From the NCBI GenBank assembly GCA_943846685.1, contig OX044363.1:972001-1036000 (forward strand): a stretch of 64,000 nt of DNA, in the 5' to 3' direction. Source of the stretch: an uncultured Pseudomonadales bacterium. GTDB lineage: Bacteria; Pseudomonadota; Gammaproteobacteria; Pseudomonadales; Porticoccaceae. The position numbers and the translations under genes were made by a program. Shown here piece by piece: positions 58,239-64,000 of the stretch; positions within the stretch are counted from its first letter, which is position 1, and each line of letters opens with the position of its first letter. Below the pieces are notes generated by a model. It made no database searches and was not told the DNA's origin. It saw only the letters and a program-made list of their open reading frames with translations.

Positions 58239-59104
58239 GCAATTTATTAAAGTCTGTTATTACTCTGGCGGTTCTTTTGATTATCGCCAGCAGCACATTA
58301 TATGTTGTCAGCGAAACACAGCGTGGTGTAAAACTGCGTTTCGGTAAGCTTGTTGAAGCCGATATTCAGCCGGGCATTCACGTGAAACTTCCATTGGCCG
58401 ATGATGTGCGTCTATTCGATGCGCGAATTCTCACCGTAGATGCACAGCCAGCGAGCTTTTTCACGGTTGAGAAGAAACGTCTGATTGTAGATTCCTATGC
58501 CAAATGGCGTATCGCCAATGTTGAGACTTACTACAAGGCCACTGGTGGCGTTGAAACAGTGGCGCACAACCGTCTGGCCAATCGTGTTAACAACGGGCTG
58601 AGAAATCAGTTTGGTACCCGTACCCTGCACGAAGTGGTCTCTGGTGAGCGCGATGCACTGATGGAAGATATTACCTCGGAGCTAAATGCCTCAGTGCGTG
58701 ACAGTCTGGGTATTGAAGTGGTCGATATTCGAGTTAAGCGTATCGACCTGCCTCAGGAAGTCAGCAGTCAGGTATTCCGCCGTATGACCGCCGAGCGAGA
58801 GAAAGAAGCTCGCGAACTGCGATCAACCGGTAAGGAAAAAGCCGAGAGAATTCGCGCCTCTGCAGATCGTGAACGCACCATCGAACTGGCCAACGCCTAT
58901 CGTGATGCCGAGCAACTGCGCGGTACTGGAGATGCAGAAGCGGCAGGTATCTATGCTGATGCCTATCAGCAGGATCCAGAGTTTTACTCGTTTATGCGCA
59001 GTTTGAATGCCTACAAGCTCTCCTTTGCCAACAAAGGCGATGTGATGCTAATTGCGCCAGACAGTGATTTCTTTAAATACCTGAACAAGCAGAGTGGTAA
59101 ATAA
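58235..59104 (+). CDS. hflC: FtsH protease modulator HflC
   Basis: 289 aa. Short N-terminus, one transmembrane helix (about 5-24) and a band-7/SPFH domain with the QRGVKLRFGKLVE start motif, followed by a coiled coil rich in Ala/Glu/Arg (REKEARELRSTGKEKAERIRA). It is the partner of HflK. Its start overlaps the hflK stop by four bases. A terminator follows about 90 bp downstream. Confidence 0.95.
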   Translation: MSNLLKSVITLAVLLIIASSTLYVVSETQRGVKLRFGKLVEADIQPGIHVKLPLADDVRLFDARILTVDAQPASFFTVEKKRLIVDSYAKWRIANVETYYKATGGVETVAHNRLANRVNNGLRNQFGTRTLHEVVSGERDALMEDITSELNASVRDSLGIEVVDIRVKRIDLPQEVSSQVFRRMTAEREKEARELRSTGKEKAERIRASADRERTIELANAYRDAEQLRGTGDAEAAGIYADAYQQDPEFYSFMRSLNAYKLSFANKGDVMLIAPDSDFFKYLNKQSGK

Positions 59105-59188
59105 TCGGCGCCTGCGTCGATTATTCGGCTATCGTCAGAAATTTTAATGTAAAAATTTCTGACACATTGATAGCACTTTGTTAAAATC

Positions 59189-59217
59189 CAAAAAGCCGGG
59201 TTCGCCCCGGTTTTTTT
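59189..59217 (+). terminator. intrinsic terminator after hflC
   Basis: Stem CCGGG / CCCGG (59196-59200 and 59206-59210) with loop TTCGC, extended by flanking AAAA and seven T (59211-59217). It ends the hflKC transcript and sits within the upstream region of the DUF2065 gene. Confidence 0.85.
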
Positions 59218-59248
59218 GTGCCGATTTTGGGGATGCTTATTGTGGTTA

Positions 59249-59440
59249 ATGGTCGTGCTTAAAGATATTGGTACAGCAATCTGCCTGATGCTAGTGTTAG
59301 AAGGGATAATCCCCTTTTTATCCCCAGCCAGATGGCGGAATATGGTCCAGCTGTTAGCCACGGTTGACGACAGAACCATGCGCGCAGTGGGCTTTTTTAG
59401 CATGTTAGCTGGCGCCGGCTTATTATTTTTATTGCGTTGA
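59249..59440 (+). CDS. DUF2065 small membrane protein (YjeT-like)
   Basis: About 63 aa with two hydrophobic helices (CLMLVLEGIIPFLSP and MRAVGFFSMLAGAGLLFLL), similar to E. coli YjeT, which lies at the same place between hflC and purA. The function is unknown. The start is uncertain: ATG at 59249 gives the family-length protein, while TTG at 59240 has a better-placed TTGGGGAT motif. The frame is open further upstream, into the terminator. Confidence 0.75.
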   Translation: MVVLKDIGTAICLMLVLEGIIPFLSPARWRNMVQLLATVDDRTMRAVGFFSMLAGAGLLFLLR

Positions 59441-59504
59441 GACATATCCCCGCGGATATCGCTCAGCGTCAAAGGGTTTTACAGGTAGAGGTTTAAAGAC
59501 CACC

Positions 59505-60683
59505 ATGACAATTGCAGATCGTTGGTTACTGCCAGACGGTGTTGATGAGGTGCTTCCAGAGCGCGCTCAGGTAGTAGAGTATCTGCGTCGTCAACTTCTC
59601 GACCTCTATCACAACTGGGGTTACGACCTGGTAATCCCGCCAATGGTTGAATTTACCGATTCACTGCTCAGCGGTTCCGGTTCCGATCTCGACCTGATGA
59701 CATTCCGTATTACCGACCAGCTCAGTGGTCGCATGATGGGCATTCGTGCCGATATCACACCTCAGGCCGCCCGAATGGATGCCCACAGCCTGCGCCGCGA
59801 AGGTCCGAGTCGACTCTGTTATGCAGGCACAGTTCTGCATACACGTCCGCGCGGCCCGCTGGAATCACGCACGCCAATTTCACTGGGTGTCGAATTGTTT
59901 GGTGAAGCCACTATGGCCGCCGATATCGAAGTGATCGAACTGTTTCTGCAAAGTTTAAAAACCTCCGGTGTTAAAAATGTGCACCTAGATCTCGGCCACG
60001 TGGATATATTCCGCGGCCTGTTGGCGGATGCCGACCTCAATCAAGATTTAGAGTCCCAACTGTTTGAACTATTACAGCGCAAGGCCAGCCGCGAGCTGAG
60101 CCAGTGGATAGAGCGCAATATCAGCGATCCACAGCTGGCCAACTGGTTAAATATATTGCCCAGTCTGACCGGTAGTGTCGAAGTGCTGGCCGCCGCCAAA
60201 GAAAAACTCGCCGGTGCGCCGCAACCTGTACTCGATGCTATAGCGCAGCTTGAAGCTGTAGTGGAAGCCATAGCCGACCGAGATGTCAGTGTTTATTTAG
60301 ATCTGGGCGAAATGCCCGGTTACCACTATCACACCGGTATTGTTTTTGCCGCCTATGTCCAGGGTTACGGCAAGGCACTGGGAAATGGTGGACGTTATGA
60401 TCACGTTGGCGAAGCATTTGGTCGCCCGCGTCCCGCAACAGGATTTGCATTTAATCTGAAGTCACTGGTTAGCCAAAGTGTCAGTGGCCACAGTTCTGTG
60501 CCCGGCATCTTTGTACCCCATAGCGCAAACCCTCAGGCAGCCGAGCAGACCGCTCTGTTGCGCAGCCAGGGCAACCGTGTGGTACAGGGTTTCGAAGGCC
60601 AGCACATTGACTACAGTGAAGTAAATTGTGATCGTCTACTTGTAGAAGTAGAGGGTCAATTTGTTATTCAAAAGCTCGCCTAA
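59505..60683 (+). CDS. hisZ: ATP phosphoribosyltransferase regulatory subunit HisZ
   Basis: 392 aa HisRS-like fold without a tRNA anticodon-binding domain. Class II core with the family's altered motifs (IRADITPQAARMDAH, GNGGRYD). HisZ pairs with short-form HisG for the first step of histidine synthesis; hisG is not in this window. It is placed before purA, as in Pseudomonas. Confidence 0.92.
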   Translation: MTIADRWLLPDGVDEVLPERAQVVEYLRRQLLDLYHNWGYDLVIPPMVEFTDSLLSGSGSDLDLMTFRITDQLSGRMMGIRADITPQAARMDAHSLRREGPSRLCYAGTVLHTRPRGPLESRTPISLGVELFGEATMAADIEVIELFLQSLKTSGVKNVHLDLGHVDIFRGLLADADLNQDLESQLFELLQRKASRELSQWIERNISDPQLANWLNILPSLTGSVEVLAAAKEKLAGAPQPVLDAIAQLEAVVEAIADRDVSVYLDLGEMPGYHYHTGIVFAAYVQGYGKALGNGGRYDHVGEAFGRPRPATGFAFNLKSLVSQSVSGHSSVPGIFVPHSANPQAAEQTALLRSQGNRVVQGFEGQHIDYSEVNCDRLLVEVEGQFVIQKLA

Positions 60684-60705
60684 ACGGACAGTTTTGGCAG
60701 CGTAA

Positions 60706-62399
<1,694 letters not shown>

Positions 62400-62495
62400 T
62401 GTGATCTTCCTTCTTCAGTTTGGTTTTTACAACTCTCAGTCAGTTATCGATGAAAACTTTAAAGCTATTGAAAATAATCGTAGACCAAAATTCAT

Positions 62496-63389
62496 TTATG
62501 CACAGCCGAGTTTGGCATAACTAATAATCTGTCGATGAGAGTCTAGCTGGAACAGATAGTCTGCACGGCCTGGCATCTCCTCAAGACTGAACTCGGTGAT
62601 ACGCTGATAGTGGGCGATAAACTCGGCAATCTGAGCTTCCGACATTACCCCTGAGGTGTCGGCCTCGTTTTGCTCTGCCAGTCGCGCAATCATTTTCTGT
62701 TCCTGCTCCAGACGCCAGTTAAACACGGTGTCGAAAGAGGGCGCACGGAGCATGATCAGCTTATCAATACGGTCGAAAAGAGGTTGGTAATCACTGGCCA
62801 GAGTATTGTTGACGAAGTTGCGCCAGCTACTATTCGCATCCTTTTCCTGTTCAAAGCTATTAACAGCTTGTGCCAGTGCCGCTTCAGGCTGTGGTTTGGC
62901 ACCTACACACCAGCCTTCAAAAATAATCACATCAACAGCGCCGCTAACCAGATCGCAGTCAGCCTCTAAGTGACGATCATCGGTGCTTTTATCAAAGCGC
63001 GGAATCAGTGTCTCCCCTAAACCCTCTATTAGGCTATTGATGGTGTTTAAGGCCAGAGCAATATCATGAGTGCCGGGCACGCCGCGAGTTTTTAATAGCG
63101 GGTGCACCGTATCTGCCAGAGTTTGGCGCTCGGCACGGGTCAGGTAAAAATCATCCAGCGAGAGCGACACAGTCGTTAGCTTGTGTTCGCCGAGCATAGT
63201 GCACAGATAGTCAGCGAGAGTTGATTTCCCCGAGCCCTGAGTGCCATTGATGCCAATAATAAGCGGTGATTTAAGTGTAAGTGCTTCGGAAAACTCGGCG
63301 ACAAGCGGGGCGAACCACCGGTTAGCACTCTCGAGATAGCTGTCTGGAAGTTTATTGCGCTGAAGAAATTGTTTTTCTGCGGGAATCAT
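62496..63389 (-). CDS. P-loop kinase, glycerate-3-kinase-like
   Basis: 297 aa from the ATG at 63389; an in-frame ATG at 63428 overlaps the rlmA end and has no better ribosome-binding site. P-loop GINGTQGSGKSTLADYL near the N-terminus, then LSLDDFYLTRAER (kinase-specific Asp) and FEGWCVGAKPQ (Walker B-like). These match the plant/fungal-type D-glycerate 3-kinase (GLYK/Tda10) group, related to pantothenate kinase and uridine kinase folds. The substrate is inferred, not proven. It is the next gene after rlmA on the minus strand. Confidence 0.8.
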   Translation of the reverse strand: MIPAEKQFLQRNKLPDSYLESANRWFAPLVAEFSEALTLKSPLIIGINGTQGSGKSTLADYLCTMLGEHKLTTVSLSLDDFYLTRAERQTLADTVHPLLKTRGVPGTHDIALALNTINSLIEGLGETLIPRFDKSTDDRHLEADCDLVSGAVDVIIFEGWCVGAKPQPEAALAQAVNSFEQEKDANSSWRNFVNNTLASDYQPLFDRIDKLIMLRAPSFDTVFNWRLEQEQKMIARLAEQNEADTSGVMSEAQIAEFIAHYQRITEFSLEEMPGRADYLFQLDSHRQIISYAKLGCA

Positions 63390-63411
63390 AATGTGCTCAA
63401 ATTGGACTGCT

Positions 63412-64000
63412 TTATTCAGAACTCCCATTTTTATAGATTTTCAGATAAAAATGAATACGCGTTTCTAACTTTTCGAGTTTTTCTAACATCTGCTGCTGCT
63501 CTGGACGACTGTGCCAGTAGTAGGGAGTCATGGTTAGCAGATCGAGAATGTCACTGCCCTCAACTGAGATATCGCGTTTGATCTCAATGGTTTCCTGCAG
63601 TGCAAACTGTGCTGTGGCCTCCAGTGGATTGCCGGCATGGGGGACCGTCTTGTCATAGATAAGTGCGGTGAGCCCAGAGAGATGCTCCTCGCCGGGGCCA
63701 ACCAGTATCAGTGTGCCGCCGGGTTTAAGTATTCTAGCCGTCTCTTCGCTCCTGATGGGAGAAAACACCGAGATAGCGGTATCAATTCGGTTTTCAAAGA
63801 GAGGGATATTAAAAGCGCTGTCGACAACTAGCCGTGCATCCATCTTGCGTTTAGCCGCCAGACGTACGGCAAATTTAGAGATATCTATACCGAGCAATTT
63901 TAGATCTGGAAGTGCATTCCGCAGCTGCTGCATATAGTGCCCCTCGCCACAGCCAAGGTCGATTAATGTCTGATCAGAACCACTGGCTGAGTTGGCCACC
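63412..64000 (-). CDS. rlmA: 23S rRNA (guanine-N1)-methyltransferase RlmA, C-terminal part
   Basis: Partial: the gene enters from beyond the window's right edge, so the N-terminal zinc finger is missing. Visible are the SAM-binding motif LIDLGCGEGHYMQQL, LGIDISKFAVRLAAKRK, the RILKPGGTLILVGPGEEHL segment and MTPYYWHSRPE. This pattern fits RlmA, which methylates G745 (or G748 in the RlmAII type) of 23S rRNA. The stop is 22 bases before the ATG of the next gene. Confidence 0.85.
   Translation of the reverse strand, partial: VANSASGSDQTLIDLGCGEGHYMQQLRNALPDLKLLGIDISKFAVRLAAKRKMDARLVVDSAFNIPLFENRIDTAISVFSPIRSEETARILKPGGTLILVGPGEEHLSGLTALIYDKTVPHAGNPLEATAQFALQETIEIKRDISVEGSDILDLLTMTPYYWHSRPEQQQMLEKLEKLETRIHFYLKIYKNGSSE

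Overview
The window is a gene-dense chromosomal core segment of a gammaproteobacterium. Gene order matches the Pseudomonas/Cellvibrionales pattern: mucB-rseC-mucD, lepA-lepB-rnc-era-recO-acpS, pilMNOPQ-aroK-aroB, gltBD-hemE, and orn/queG-nnr-tsaE-amiB-mutL-miaA-hfq-hflX-hflKC-hisZ-purA. Moderate GC, short intergenic gaps and the small housekeeping gene set suggest a marine group such as the SAR92/Porticoccaceae lineage. That lineage placement is inference from memory of gene order, not a computed result. I see no rRNA, tRNA, CRISPR array, insertion sequence, prophage or plasmid-type gene.

Layout. 1-3005: tail of the sigma-E/AlgU envelope-stress operon (mucB, rseC, mucD). 3142-8915: translation, secretion and RNA-processing operon (lepA, lepB, a DUF4845 gene, rnc, era, recO, acpS). 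9096-13940: cysM, relA, mazG, adk. 14219-15337: a Lys/Ala/Pro-repeat histone-H1-like gene sitting between adk and tsaB. 15446-20332: tsaB, uppP, a beta-hydroxyacid dehydrogenase, an M18 aminopeptidase, trpS. 20467-22165: a cytochrome c5-like lipoprotein and a PhoD-like phosphatase. 22236-28480 (minus): pckA, hslO, hslR, a yrfG-like HAD phosphatase and mrcA. 28672-35483: type IVa pilus alignment/secretin operon pilMNOPQ running into aroK and aroB. 35827-42823: gltB, gltD, hemE. 42958-44421: a degenerate HD-GYP protein. 44442-47217 (minus): psd, rhdA, rsgA. 47342-62019: orn, queG (minus), nnr, tsaE, amiB, mutL, miaA, hfq, hflX, hflK, hflC, a DUF2065 gene, hisZ, purA. 62016-64000 (minus): a MAPEG protein, a P-loop glycerate-kinase-like protein and the C-terminal part of rlmA.

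The genes cover envelope stress and septal or peptidoglycan work (mucB/mucD, uppP, mrcA, amiB, psd), translation and RNA metabolism (lepA, rnc, era, hfq, orn, miaA, queG, rsgA, tsaB/tsaE), stringent response (relA), type IV pili, and central nitrogen, carbon and nucleotide metabolism.

I did not find a clear undescribed multi-gene system; most of the window is ordinary. The points most worth a second look are the histone-like repeat protein (14219-15337), the HD-GYP protein that has lost several metal ligands (42958-44421), the tandem terminator-like hairpins in front of hfq (55337-55386), the long inverted repeat before the TTG-started lepA (3023-3102), and a tandem duplication that copied a stop codon (17846-17881).
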